Assembly: GCA_963931865.1 (NCBI GenBank) | Contig: OZ007515.1 | Coordinates: 7,765,685-7,829,684, forward strand | Direction of reading: 5' to 3' | DNA: 64,000 bases | DNA from: Axinella damicornis | Taxonomy: Eukaryota > Porifera > Demospongiae > Axinellida > Axinellidae | Part shown: positions 9,961 through 21,303 of the stretch, piece by piece | How the letters are laid out: each line of letters starts with the position of its first letter | Position numbering within the stretch: the stretch's first letter is position 1 | Position numbers and translations under genes: made by a program | The notes under the pieces: model-generated | What the model was told of the DNA's origin: nothing | What the model saw: the letters and a program-made list of their open reading frames with translations, nothing else | The model's database searches: none

Positions 9961-12900
9961 ATGACTATGGACTTCAAAGATCGTGGAAACCAGTTGTTTT
10001 CAGAGAGAAAGTATCAGGAGGCATTATCATGTTATTCAGACGCCATTGTGAGTCCCATAGATGCTAGCCCTACATAGTCTCGCAGGCCAGACTAAAATCG
10101 TCTGCGAACGAGACTATGCCCTACACATTGATAAACTTTTATTTCAACTCTGTAGCTGATTTTCAGAAAAGCCCTGCATGAAACGCAGTGTTGCAGGTGC
10201 AATTACATAGTGCATGTTAGCCTCGCAGGTCAGCCTCTTTTTCTAAGTAGGGGGCCGGCCGTGCCCCCTACTTGGAAAAGAGGCCTGCCTGCGTGTATGT
10301 GCTATATAAAGCAGTATCTTTGGTAGTGGAGATGGAAGTGTGATGCTGTCACGCCGTGGACAGTCCCCCCTGAAAAGCGGTCCCCCCGGACTGTCCACGG
10401 CAGAATAATCGGTCCCCCCGGACCAAATATCGCAGCCATACAGCCATACCTGATCCCCCCTTGCTGTAGATGGTCCCACCCCATAGATGCATGATCTGTT
10501 ACGAGCGCTCGGCGGGGTACGTACAGGTAAGCAAAGATCAGTTTATTTCTGCACTTATAGAGGCTACACAGGCTACGAAGGAATGGTTTTGCAGCATTAA
10601 AATTATCTTTGTTGCATACTCTGAGCTTAACCGTGTGAGAACGAGTACGAGTAGCTATCATGCATGCGTGACTTATAAATACGTTTTGGGCTCCTGATAG
10701 TATAACTTGGACTACATGGCCTCCTGATGGACGGTGCAGACTCTCCATTCGCGTCTGTTTACTCTTCCTCGCTTCATAGTTGACCCTCCAGTGAATATTT
10801 GTGACTTGGGCTAGCGAACAACTAGTGGGACCAATTACGGCAAAGGGGGACTGCTTACAGCGCCATGGATGGTCCCAGGGGGGACCAAATATTCTGCTGT
10901 GGACAGTCCGGGGGGACCGCTTTTGGGGGGGACCAATTATAGTATGACAATGCAACTATTTCTCTTTCATCCTAAGAATTTTGATTGCTCCATGCAGGCC
11001 AAGAGTCCTTGTGAGTCTCTCTTCTTCACAAACCGGGCATTATGCCACTTCAAACTCGGGCAGTGGGCATCTGTTGTGGACGATTGCCAGCAGGCTCTTC
11101 AACTGGACTCCACTCTAGTTAAAGCCCACTTTTTCATGGGCCAGGCACTTATCGAACTGGAGAATTATGATGGTGCCATTGTGTCTCTGAAAACTGGTAG
11201 GTTTGTTATTCAACTGTTACTCATTCCAGACCCCCCTCGATGTCTGAGAATGAGACTACTGTTAAACGTACATGTCAATTATACCTTACCATTAATATCA
11301 GTTTTACCTTTCCTGTTTCCGCATAACTAGGCAGACTCTAGAATTGCCCCCACATGGTCACTTTGACCATAGATTTACCTATTCCACATGATGTAGACCG
11401 ATCCATTCAGGGTGATTAATTTCCCATGTGTAATGGGGTACTGGTTATTTCTATACCTGCTCCATTCATACACTCCTGGTCACTCTCTTCGATGTTGGTT
11501 GCCAGTACAGCTTTATGAAGGCCTCACAAAGATTCTGACCACACAGCCGTGATCGCTATCGTTCACTGACGCTTACATGCTGAAACTCACCGTGCTGGCG
11601 AAGTTGTTAGCAGTATAATAAGCTCGTCTTACTTTTGGAAGCCATTGCTGACTCGATCGACCGAGCATGGTCCTCACGTGACATGTGCGTTAATTGGAAT
11701 GAGCTGCAATACCTAGCTTGTGCATCCAGCGAGTTGCCAAGCGGTTGCAACACGACTACAGGGATGAAAATTTTCACAACAGCCTGAACTTTGTCAGACC
11801 ACAACGTAACTTGACCTGCCACCATTGAATGTTGATCTGACATTAATTTCTTTGAGGAACATCACACAGCAAGAACATACAATTGTATTTAATACTACAG
11901 TAATTGGTCATAATTGCACAAGATATCATAATATTCTAGTCTCATACTAGTCTCGGAACCAGACCCTTTGCGCGGGGGAGGAAGAAAGGGTCTGGGCACT
12001 TGCCTACATTCGAGTTGTCCTCACGGAATGTAGTAATTGGCGATCAACTGTGATACCACGCGTACGATCACAGTCGACCTGCTCGTTGCTCTTCTTGACT
12101 TTTGTCAGACACTCGCGGGTAACGTGGTACGGCACAGCAATTTGCCGTGTCTAGTTGCTGGCGACACCGAAAGCCTGGAGACAAATCATTTCCCTGACGT
12201 AATTCGCAATCAACGCTTCTGATTCGTTAGGTCATTCCGACCTGGGGACAACTCGAATGTAAGATGGTGCCCAGACCCTTTCCTCCTCCCCCGTGCGAAG
12301 GGTCTTGTTCCGAGACTAGTCTCATACTGCCTAGGCCAAGAGCGTATGATGACATCATTGTCGTGAAAAAACAATGATGTCATCATGCGCTCTTGCTAGG
12401 CCTACAGACACTCATAGACTGATGCTCCCACTCGTATATCCGTTGGCAGTTGTGGAAAGTCTCCTTTGACAGAGATCGTATTCTAAGATCAAGAAAGCCA
12501 AAACGAACACATTCACATGCCATGACTGGAAGATCAAAAAACTGGAAGTTCCCAATCTTGTTTTAATAGTGGTCCTCCCCCTTGTCTTTGACTGGATACC
12601 CTTCACTACCAACTCATACGGTCAGTTTGGAGTGTGGTGCTGGATTACCATACTTGATGAGGACTGCACTTGTCTTTTCGATTGCTTCGTTTTCGAGGCG
12701 CTGCTCGCGCTTGATCCCACAGCTAACTGTCTTTCACTTGCGAGTGCTCGCAATAGTCGTAGCCATTTTGATGACTGCATTTTTCTACATGTGGTGAACA
12801 TTTAATTATTGCAGGCGCATGTGCACCTCTTGTCTGGCCGTAATGACCGATCGTGAAGTGAAATGGACGGCCAACCTAGCTATATGAACGGAGTTTGGCC

Positions 12901-15804
12901 GATGGCCGGCCGTTACTTTCATCCCTGCGGCTACCAGGAGTGCGGTTGCCCCTCGATATATTATACTGCTCTGATTTTAAATCGACAAACAATTTCTTCT
13001 GAGCGTAGGTTGGTGCACGATGTACGTATAGCCCTCTGGTTACCAGCCTTGGACAGCTCTATTTCCTCTTACTTCCACCCACAATAACAACTGCTGTACA
13101 TGTATGCTTGGACTCATTTCAACTGCATTTCATTTTAGGCACACCGCTGGGAAGGCTTAATTAAGTGCTATGATTTCTCCATTCTGCAGCCCATGAGCTT
13201 GCCAAGGAGCAGCGAAAGAACTTTGGCGAGGACATCACACATGCCATCAGATATGCGAAGAAAAAGGTATTCATGTCATGCTCCCACCTTGATAATCCAT
13301 CTATAGTTAGAATGGTTGTTAAACTTTCAATTGTCTGTATGTGGTGTACCACAGTCACCCGTTATTATGCTGAAGTCTTACTAGAAACTCTGCCATTTTC
13401 AATCCTGCAGAGTGGTAAAGCTATTAGAGTATTACAGCGCATATTTCTTTCCTGTGAACATATAGGCACATGGCTGTGCTTGATAACATCCTACTATGAT
13501 GTTATGTTAAGAACACTGTTGCATATCATTGGCATGCTATTGTTCTTGTGCAGCGTTGGAACGCTCTTGAGGAGAAGAGGCTGAAGCAGGAGGGAGAGCT
13601 CCAGACATTCTTCACACAGCTTCTCTTGGAACATAAGGACAGGTATTCACATCTGCCTTCTGCCTTTCCTAACAGCTTCCACTCATTTTCTTTAGCTGCG
13701 TTCCGAGGCCGTTCCCACCACCAGTATTTGATCGCTTCCAGTATGAAATACGGTGGGGGGATGGCTGGGAGATCTGGTCACGTGTGACAACGTGAGGTAG
13801 ATACACGGGGTGCTATAATACCTGTTTCACGTCAATCAGTCCTCAGCATTGTGAACAATGAATGGTATCGATTATCTGCATTGTGAACGCTCTGATATAC
13901 AGCCTTTAGACGGACCATAGAAAGACAGGACGTTGAGATTCTTCGTTAGGCACTGCCCTCCGTGTGTCCACCACGTGTCTACCTGGTGGCACCGCACGTG
14001 ACCGGATCTCCCAGGCCTTCCCCCTCCATATGTCATACTGGAAGCGATCAAATACTGGCGGTGGGAACGGCCTGGGAACAAGGCTACATAGTTACGTACA
14101 TTTTTCTTGAGGCAGAAATCATAAACAAGTGGACAAGCACTGCCATCCCAGATATCTTTTTATGACAGATCACTGTAAAATCTTGCCAAGATACTACCAT
14201 GGAGTTATGAACAGTATCCACTTGTGAAAGGGCGCCCACCCCCATTTCTTGTACATATAAGGTCATCCAATGGCGTCATGTACTTGGCAATTGGTGTTGC
14301 TCTGAAACGTAATTGTATAGTTTCGGCTCTCATTTCACTGATGATTGCCCAAATGGTGAGCCTGAGGGAACTGAAAGCCAGTGCTTTCATCATTGCCAGG
14401 CGTACTGAAGGTTCTACGGAAAGTTCGTCGCAGACAGAAATCTAGCCAAGCTACTATACCTGCATCTTACTCTCAAGCAGCAAACCACGGCTGTTATAGA
14501 GAGTTGCTAACCTGTGGCTTTGGGTAAGTAGCCTTGTTCCAAGGCCTACCCTGTTTTCAGGAAAAGCAGTGATAACCAGTGCTATTATTCATCATGTGAA
14601 GGACGTCAGGTGGACACATGGTGGGGGGGGGGGGGGGGGGGGGGGGTGGTAGTAGGTTCAGCAGTTCCTGGATCAGTTCAGTTTGTCGACATCCCGTCGG
14701 CTAGGTTCCAGGGCTCCACGGCTAGTTGAGTTTCCAGACGCTCTACACAACCATTCTCAGACAGTGTTTGCGGTTGGGCTCACCTGATGCATGATACCAG
14801 ACCTTCCCCTTTCTTTGCTGCTATTCCTCTTCTGTGTATTTTCGTCAACACGAACCGAAGAACAGAAACGGGGTAGACCTGGGAATGAGGCTAAAACATG
14901 GGTTCTCTTCATAGGTGAATGTAGAAACACTTAAAAGAGCATCCACACCTTGTTAAATGAGCATGTAAGGTGCACTGGTAGCAGACTACCTCACTCAAGT
15001 ATGTTTTCAGTTTCAATTTGTGGTTATTGGTTTATCTGCAGACAACTGTCCCAGCTGGATGTTACAGCTCCACCAGGGGAAACTAGCAGTGCTATGGAGA
15101 GAATACACGAGGATTATGTAAGCATGTTTGCCCCAGTATTCTCGCTAGGCCTTTTCCGAAGGGCACTGTGCCCTAGTATGCCCTTTGTGCTTTTGCAACA
15201 ACTTGAAGTACTTGGCTGGCAAGGCTTCACAGGGTTTCCGAATACTATGAATCTCATTATGCACCCCTCTTAGACAAATTTCTTGTGAGAACACTGGTTT
15301 ACTGCATGAAGTAGTTGGTGTCTCTCTAGCCTCATTCCCAGGCTCTTGGTACATGTAGCTCCCCCTACTGAGTACCTGGGAACGAGGCTTGTCTCTGGCT
15401 TCATGTGGGAGCAGAAAGGGAAGTGCAGAAAGTGAGAATGTGTTGTCCCAGGTGTGCCTCACTATACTGTTGATGGGCCAGTCTTTTCGGTTGCCAGTTG
15501 CTTTGACTACTGTGTCTCTGCATAGCATGGCACAAATTAGCCTGGTCCTGGAATGGGGAGTGGACATAGGAGCGTGTGGTGTGTTTGCCATGTCAGACAC
15601 TGTACTCCCTATTGCTCCTGGGAATGAGGCTACCCTTGGCCATAATGAGTCTGGTCTGGAATGATGTGAATATAATGACATTCATAGCATTCTGGGAAGC
15701 CCTTAGTAACTGAAGTGGTTGCTAAAATAACTTATCTTTTTACAAAAGTGATACAGTGCTTGAGCCTGCACAGTATAGATCTGCACCTAAGCCAGGGTTC
15801 TAGT

Positions 15805-15835
<31 letters not shown>

Positions 15836-18420
15836 GAACTCGTTAGCCATGCTCCCATCTGAAGTCTTGGGGCGAGCCTGAGTGAGCCCCACATAGCCAA
15901 CTTTGCTATGAATTTGTATATACTATAATATGCAGTGCAAACCCTTGAGAACATCATCCGACTCATGTCCATTTCATCCTATCACGATTTTACCCCATTC
16001 CCCTCAGACACCATGCACGTGAATGACATGATGGGAAGGCTCAGTACCATCCAACTAAAATGGCTATGCTAATAGAACTTGACATGGTATGCACTAACGC
16101 TTTCCTTTTGCATTGCTACACACATCTTTCAGAGTGAGAGATTATCTCAGGTGAACAGACTGTTTGAAGAAGTGGATGAACGAAGAAAGGTATGCCAGCT
16201 GCTTGTTGTTACAAAGTGGAGTGCTTGTGTAGTGAACACACAGGAGTGTTCCTATTATGACAGTTGGTTCTGTTATAGCGCAGGGAAGTTCCTGACTACC
16301 TGTGTGGCAAGATCAGCTTTGAGTTAATGGTGGACCCCTACATCACTCCCAGTGGAATAACGTATCCTCCCTTCCTTAATTAACCTTGTGTGATTGTGTT
16401 CTTACGTAGATGGCCCCATGACGACGGCCGGGAGTGCATCACCGTAGATAGAGCTTGAGTAGATGGCTAATGTGGCGGCCTTACCTGATGCTAGCATTAG
16501 TTTGGTCATATTTGATTTTGTAGAGTTGTTTTGGTTGGCCTTTTTTTTTTTATTGATGTTGCTATAATGGTGCATGAAGGATTATAGGCAGACTACAGAA
16601 CTAGCTAATCAGACCTCCCTAGTGTATGGCAAGTACGACTACACTCTCCCTAGGCTGAAGTCTTAGGTCAAGCATGGCAAGCGATTAAGAGGGCATCTAA
16701 AGAACTGACTGCTGCTATTCGTAGCCACAAGGGGAACCTTGGAGTAAGAAGTAAGTGGAGTGTAGCAGATGCAAGGGAATGTGATGTACCGTCAAAATAG
16801 TACACATGAGCCCAGATGTGCTACCCTTTCTCTCCCATAAGTGCATGCCGAAGCATGCCTACGTATATAAGAAAGAAGGTTGGCTGGTTCGAGTCCATAT
16901 GGTCATACACAAAGGTGAAAAGGATTTGGCTGATTCAAACCAGTGCATACATACACTGTATTGCATAGGTACATGTCCTACCAAGAGTTCATAACAACAT
17001 GAACTCTTGGTCCTACACATGTACTTGAGGGAAGCCCCTGATATGATGATTAGTGTAAAATCATCTGTTTGGAGTTCTACCACAGTGCATGGGCGATCCT
17101 TTGATGTACCACGGAGGATAAATCGGTTATCCTCCGTGATGATGTAATCAAACCACACTGTGCTGAGAATCAGAGAGTTGTAGCTGTCTAGCAGCCGGAT
17201 CCAGCTACTTACTTAACTTGGAGGTTATGTCTGTGGTAGAAGCCAGATCTACTACATCGACCCAGAGGCTATCCTCCTTGGGAAAGTTTAGCCTCGGCTT
17301 CGCCTCGGCCAAACTTTCCCACGGAGGATAAATCGCATAACCTCCATGTCGATGTAGTAGATCCTATACTTACACAGCTACTGTCAATACTGCCACTTTG
17401 ATTTCAATACGTAGATATAGTGATCTTTACCTACGTAGAGTTTGAGAAAACTGACCAAATTCTGCAGTTTCGGACCTTCATTACTGTTGCTCTCTCATAC
17501 ATTGGGTAGGTAACTACAGTTGTACGTAACTGTGTAGGTACAGTGCTTATCCTTGACATCTGTGGACAGTTATGACAGAAAGGATATCGAAGAACACTTG
17601 CAGGTCAGTCCCATTTCTGATGTCTGTATATTGCTGTTGCTGTAGTTAAGCTTTGAACTTCACAATGAGTAGTTAACATGCTCGGGATTCTGATTGACAC
17701 AAATAGATGTTGTGTTTGGCGGTACGCCTTCATGCCCTGTCTGAATGGTGTTGGTTGGAAGAGCTTATGTAATGTACAGACCGGGAGGGGAGGCACTGTT
17801 TTCGCAAGCTGTTCAGTTTGCTGTATAGGCACTTTCAGTTGCAGCTGTTGTAGAATACCATTGGCATAGGAAACTACTCACATGCGTACTAGGCCAATTG
17901 GCATGCCTTATACCTGCTGCCTCACCCCATCCATGCATGTTAATTCCTGCTTTAACTTCTGAATCATTAGTTGTGTAACTTCAATGCATGTGTATTCCTG
18001 CTGTTCTTGTCTGACATTCTGACATTATCATACACATGCTCTGACAGAATGTAGCATGCAAACAGTCAAGGTTCACAGTTCAAGTCTCAATACTTTACAC
18101 CCCATGTTCAGTAACCAGTTCCGTAAGAGTCCAGGGCTTGGCGCCGGCATGCTGCAAATAATTGGGAGCTGCTATGAATTTGCATCCTAGAGAGCAATGA
18201 TATTATTATAGTGTTCCTTATAGCAGGAAGTTTCAATTCTGCAATACACATAGCAGGAGGCCATGAAGTTTAAGTCTCCTCTTTGCGTCCACAGAGGGTG
18301 GGTCACTTTGACCCTGTAACACGCCAAGAACTGACCCAGGACCAGCTCATCCCAAACCTGGCAATGAAGGAAGTTGTGGACGGATTTGTAACAGAGAATG
18401 GATGGGTCGAAGATTACTAA
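9961..18420 (+). CDS. STUB1: STUB1/CHIP: TPR and U-box E3 ubiquitin ligase
   Basis: Nine exons join in phase: 9961-10047, 10998-11196, 13190-13266, 13554-13642, 15042-15117, 16133-16189, 16279-16361, 17570-17603 and 18295-18420, all with GT donors and AG acceptors, encoding 275 residues (human CHIP has about 300). Residues 1 to about 105 form three TPRs ([51 protein letters not shown]) that clamp the EEVD tails of Hsp70/Hsp90. A charged helical middle follows (RWNALEEKR...), then the U-box ([49 protein letters not shown]). The protein ends GWVEDY, as in vertebrates. It ubiquitinates chaperone-bound clients in the cytosol. Oddity: in the last U-box loop the Pro present in the human 'RSPLTQ' stretch is Glu. 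No competing start lies upstream in frame. Introns carry many fold-back elements. Confidence 0.96.
10222..10290. repeat. Hairpin with AAGTAGGGGGC arms, STUB1 intron 1
   Basis: GCAGGTCAGCCTCTTTTTCT, AAGTAGGGGGC and a GCCGGCC centre are mirrored by GCCCCCTACTT and AAAAGAGGCCTGCCTGC. Compact fold-back, no coding content. Confidence 0.75.
10349..10935. repeat. Inverted-repeat element with GGTCCCCCC ends
   Basis: The left flank holds GCCGTGGACAGTCCCCCC, CGGTCCCCCCGGACTGTCC and GGTCCCCCCGGACCAAATAT; the right flank mirrors them (ATATTCTGCTGTGGACAG, TCCGGGGGGACCGC, TTGGGGGGGACC). The interior of about 380 bp is not coding. Repeated C6/G6 blocks in both ends give this intron-1 element strong secondary-structure potential. 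Confidence 0.8.
11947..12320. repeat. Fold-back element, STUB1 intron 2
   Basis: Left end CTAGTCTCGGAACCAGACCC, GCGGGGGAGGAAGAAAGGGT, then ACATTCGAGTTGTCC; the right side mirrors them as GGACAACTCGAATGTA, ACCCTTTCCTCCTCCCCCGT and TTCCGAGACTAG. Arms are about 80 bp. The centre (12030-12240) is unassigned. Confidence 0.8.
12333..12404. repeat. Palindromic element, second copy
   Basis: CTAGGCCAAGAGCGTATGAT, GACATCATTG, a short A-rich loop, CAATGATGTCATCATGCGCT and CTTGCTAGGCCT: a near-perfect stem of about 32 bp. It shares the ATGATGACATCATTG core with the element at 7172-7240. Confidence 0.85.
13694..14087. repeat. Family-A-like element, diverged interior
   Basis: The ends GAGGCCGTTCCCACC...TTTGATCGCTTCCAGTATG and CATACTGGAAGCGATCAAAT...GGAACGGCCTGGGAACAAGG match the terminal repeats of family A (7838-8444), but the interior is shorter and different. 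It lies in STUB1 intron 4. Confidence 0.7.
14623..14646 (+). repeat. Poly(G) run of 24 bases
   Basis: Uninterrupted G24 tract inside STUB1 intron 4. Confidence 0.97.
14811..14893. repeat. Half copy of the GAAGAACAGAAACGGGGTAG fold-back
   Basis: ACGAACCGAAGAACAGAAAC then GGGGTAGACCTGGGAATGAG matches the right half of elements at 19804-19966 and 26909-27044; the left half is reduced to CCAGACCTTCCCCTTTCTTTG. A lone left-half-like fragment is at about 14533-14565. Confidence 0.6.
15807..15835 (+). repeat. Poly(C) run of 29 bases
   Basis: Uninterrupted C29 tract in STUB1 intron 5, the same length as the tract at 5539. Confidence 0.97.
16968..17028. repeat. Hairpin in STUB1 intron 7
   Basis: GTACATGTCCTACCAAGAGTTCAT is answered by ATGAACTCTTGG and CACATGTAC around a short AACA loop. 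A second imperfect pair, TACCACGGAGGATAA and TTATCCTCCGTG, follows at about 17108-17142. Confidence 0.7.
17245..17372. repeat. Fold-back element, STUB1 intron 7
   Basis: GATCTACTACATCGAC on the left and GTCGATGTAGTAGATC on the right, with inner arms GGGAAAGTTTAGCCTCGGC / GCCTCGGCCAAACTTTCCC. GGAGGATAAATCG words link it to the preceding hairpin. Confidence 0.8.
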
Positions 18421-18969
18421 TGATGTTATGAAAGTGCTGGGACCATAATAGTTATGTTGGCCGTATGAACTTGCAACAATGTTGTGCTTGTATTTTAACC
18501 TTTTTGTACATCACCTCATCGTTCATCACTATATTATACAAGCTGATAATGTATGTCTCTCAATGGTTTGGCATGATTGTGTTTGTTGTCGAGGCCTCAA
18601 CAACAGACAGGACCAATTGCAGTTTTGGATGTTCTGCATGTATGCGCATACGCAAGCAAGCAGTAGCATCTACGTGTACAACACAGTATGGTTTGTGCTG
18701 AAGTGATTTTTTCTAAATGCCTGCCAAATACCACCCACACAGACCAATCAGAATGAAGAATGTGGTACGATCCATACCCCCAAATACTGCCGACACTGAC
18801 TACATACATGTAGTCAGAATGTACATGTGCCAACTATAACTTACCCATCTCGTCGGACAAGAGGTGAAAGTCTAGGCATGCTCCATTAGACATTGACCAG
18901 GTGTGGATTTTCATATGCAAGACCTATAATATATTGGGGATGATGTTCCTGCCTGCATCCCTGGAGATT
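18421..18969. other. STUB1 3' flank, no recognisable gene
   Basis: This should contain the STUB1 3' untranslated region. No canonical AATAAA was found. Short open frames on both strands have neither splice context nor recognisable motifs. Confidence 0.4.
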
Positions 18970-19180
18970 GAGAACGCGGGTTAAGCATCAATCAAGAGAA
19001 CAAGAGACAACTAAATACACAAGCACCACGTACGATATACAGGAGAGGTAGGGGAGGCAGAGGGGGAAGGGGACCGGGAGGGGGAGGAGAAAGAGGAGTA
19101 AGAGCAGGAAGAGGAGGGAGAAAGAGAAAGAGGAGGACGTGGACCGGGGAGGAACAGGCCATCTCCTACCTCTAGAGCCA
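18970..19180 (+). CDS. Arg/Gly-rich ORF on a purine tract, uncertain
   Basis: A plus-strand frame opens after a TGA at 18970 and reads through a GGA-rich tract to give RGRGGRGGRGPGGGG- and RAGRGGRKRKRR-type sequence, ending at about 19180. RGG-rich stretches are typical of RNA-binding proteins, but the composition may simply reflect the polypurine DNA, and no ATG or firm splice sites frame it. It could be an exon of the same gene as 19401-19669. Confidence 0.22.
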
Positions 19181-19400
19181 TCCAGGCATACATATGTACA
19201 TACACCTGTGGTCTGCCGTGATGTGTGCTGTAGATTCCGCAGTGTCTTCGTGAGTATTCTATTATCTATGATTCCACGTGGGGGACCTCCAAATTTCCTA
19301 GATCCTGTGACGTCACAAGCAACGTAGGTCAAAGGTCAAGTTGATTAGAGTCAGAGCGTTTGAATCTCAGACTCAGTGCTGCATGTACAACACAGCCATC

Positions 19401-19669
19401 ATCTCATGGGTCACGGTGGTGAAACTTCAGAAGGTTCCGAACAAGTAGGAAGCAAAACGCCCAAGAGCATCAAGGAGCGCGGCAAAGGCATGCAAGGCAA
19501 GCAGTGCACCGACAGCAAGAAGCAAGCCAAGGGCAAGGGGCGTGGGCGAAGAGCTGTTTACATTTCCAGTTCAAGCAAACCTACAGATTTAGAAGACAGT
19601 GCAAGCAACAGACGGAAGAGAGCAATTCCTTTAAGAGAAGGTGACACAGCAGAACCCAAACCAAAGTAA
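19401..19669 (+). CDS. Small basic hypothetical protein or first exon
   Basis: From an ATG near 19406 the frame encodes about 87 Lys/Arg/Ser-rich residues (for example KSIKERGKGMQGKQ and SKKQAKGKGRGRRAVYISS) ending at TAA, with an overlapping CCAAA/GTAAGG donor-like site, so it may continue into another exon. Composition suggests a nuclear or nucleic-acid-binding tail. An apparent exon-like frame at about 20526-20615 does not match its phase. Unrecognised. Confidence 0.3.
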
Positions 19670-19803
19670 GGACCACGTAGACTCGTAGTCTCGGTACATG
19701 CGCGAATTGTCTGGTACCGAGACTAAGGACCAATAGCTGTGCCCTGGACTTTGGACGGGGGTAGCTTAAGGTCACTTACTTGCGGGTAGAGTAAATGTGG
19801 GGG

Positions 19804-19966
19804 TGTCCAGACCCTAGCCTTGTTCCCAGGCCTACCCCGTTCTTCGGGTTCCGTTGACAATACTACACGGATATGGAAGGGCCGCCCTTCCGCATCCGTG
19901 TATTATTGTCAACGGAAACCGAAGAACAGAAAAAAAAACGGGGTAGGTCTGGGAACGAGGCTATCC
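19804..19966. repeat. Palindromic MITE with CGGATGCGGAAGG core
   Basis: Ends TAGCCTTGTTCCCAGGCC and GGTCTGGGAACGAGGCTA; inner arms include CTACCCCGTTCTTCGG, TTGACAATACTACACGG and GGAAGGGC/GCCCTTCC. Almost the whole 160 bp folds on itself. A sister copy is at 26909-27044. Confidence 0.88.
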
Positions 19967-20204
19967 AGACCCCACAAATTTCTTTGAGTTACTCGTAGGG
20001 GGCAGTTTTGCGGAGCATCCGGACACCTCTGCCCTTACTCTATGCAGATATAGGATGGTATGCTTCTGTGTGAAGGAATCAGTGGCACCCCCTTACCATC
20101 CAGACACCCCCATACTTGAAGTAAATTTTTCGGCTAATTCGAAAAGATTGCAACACACAAACAATAGTATTAGCAATGTCCGTGGTGAAAACCCGGACCG
20201 GACC

Positions 20205-20497
20205 GACCACAAGCAAGGGGGTGACACTCCTATACGCGCTGTAGTCAGAGCTGCGACCGGGCTTATCAGCGAATCTTGACCCCGTATACTAAGGAAAGGC
20301 TGCAGTCGCTACGCATTCTTCCGTATACTATCGGCGGTCAAGCGGTCAACGGCTGAAATACAGCGCAGTCAAACGGTCAAGAGTCTTTTTGCGATGCGGT
20401 CAAGCGGTCAAGCAGCAAAAATGACGGTCAAGATTTCTTGACCCCGGTCGCAGCTCTGACTACGGCGTGAATGGGAGTGTCACCCCCTTGACAAGTA
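20205..20497. repeat. Inverted-repeat element related to 8750-9407
   Basis: Left AAGGGGGTGACACTCCTATA and AGTCAGAGCTGCGACCGGG; right CCCGGTCGCAGCTCTGACTA and TGGGAGTGTCACCCCCTTG. The interior is rich in GGTCAAGCGGTCAA words, mirroring the GTGACC words of the longer relative. Confidence 0.8.
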
Positions 20498-20979
20498 CCA
20501 GTTTGCTGAATTATTATTATTGCACAGAAAAGACTTTGGACCATGAAGTAGCCATTGCCATGTGTACTAGCCGTAAGCTAGCTGACTACGAAGCGACCTG
20601 GGATCCACGTGGTTAGAGCAACACTGCTCGGATGAATTAAATGGGTACTGGTGTCCGCTTATAAGTTGCAATGAAACGTTGTCTATTTTGTATCTCAAAA
20701 ACTGAAGTAGCTGCAAGCTTGTAGTAAGGGGCCTAGGGCTATCCTTGGCATTCGTATATGGCTTCACTTTCAGCCACACCCACTTCTCACAGCTATTGTA
20801 CCAAACTTTATTTTGTTAGTTGGCAAGATCGTGATGTACAACTGCATCTGTAACGAGAATAGTGCAAAATGTGGTGTGCATTAATTGGAATCATGAGCTT
20901 TCAATTAAACTTGTGTTCGTTGGAGAAGTTGTACTGAGATAAAACATGTCTCTATTACACTCACTGTTCAACTCCATAT

Positions 20980-21303
20980 TAGGGGTGGGCAATATATCGT
21001 ATATCGTGATATTAAGAGCCCATGATAATCGTATCGTGGTGGTTTTAAAATTATCGTCATATCGTGTTCACATTATTAGTGGTGTTGTTTTTGCAGAAAT
21101 AAGGCATGTAGTAGCTAAATAGTGTAGCTATACATGCAATTTATGTCAACATAATAAATGCTTGGCTTTGTAGAAATATTCTAGTGTGGCATGAGAAGTC
21201 AAATAAACTAGCCAAAACGCATTATCGTGATAATATCGAATATCGTGATAACTAGCACATGATATATCGTGACCACATTATTCTGATATCGCCCACCCCT
21301 ACT
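20980..21303. repeat. hAT-like MITE with GGGGTGGGC ends
   Basis: TAGGGGTGGGCAATATATCG at the left and GATATCGCCCACCCCTA at the right, with repeated ATATCGTGAT words inside. AGGGGTGGGC...ATATCG termini are usual for short hAT-type non-autonomous elements in animals. An 8-bp target duplication was not confirmed by eye. Confidence 0.75.

Noticed and set aside
11607..11843. Minus-strand 78-codon ORF in STUB1 intron 2.
   Set aside because: Unsupported by motifs or splice context; antisense to a gene with clear exons.
12857..13087. [23 protein letters not shown]... inside STUB1 intron 2.
   Set aside because: No splice sites, no homology recognised, and it sits within spliced-out intron sequence.
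16880..16900. GGTTCGAGTCC, a perfect B-box match.
   Set aside because: No A box or acceptor stem lies at the right distance; chance occurrence in a STUB1 intron.
20526..20615. Frame KTLDHEVAIAMCTSRKLADY after a TTGCACAG acceptor.
   Set aside because: Phase does not match the donor at the end of 19401-19669, and part of the sequence resembles a repeat at 53790-53830.
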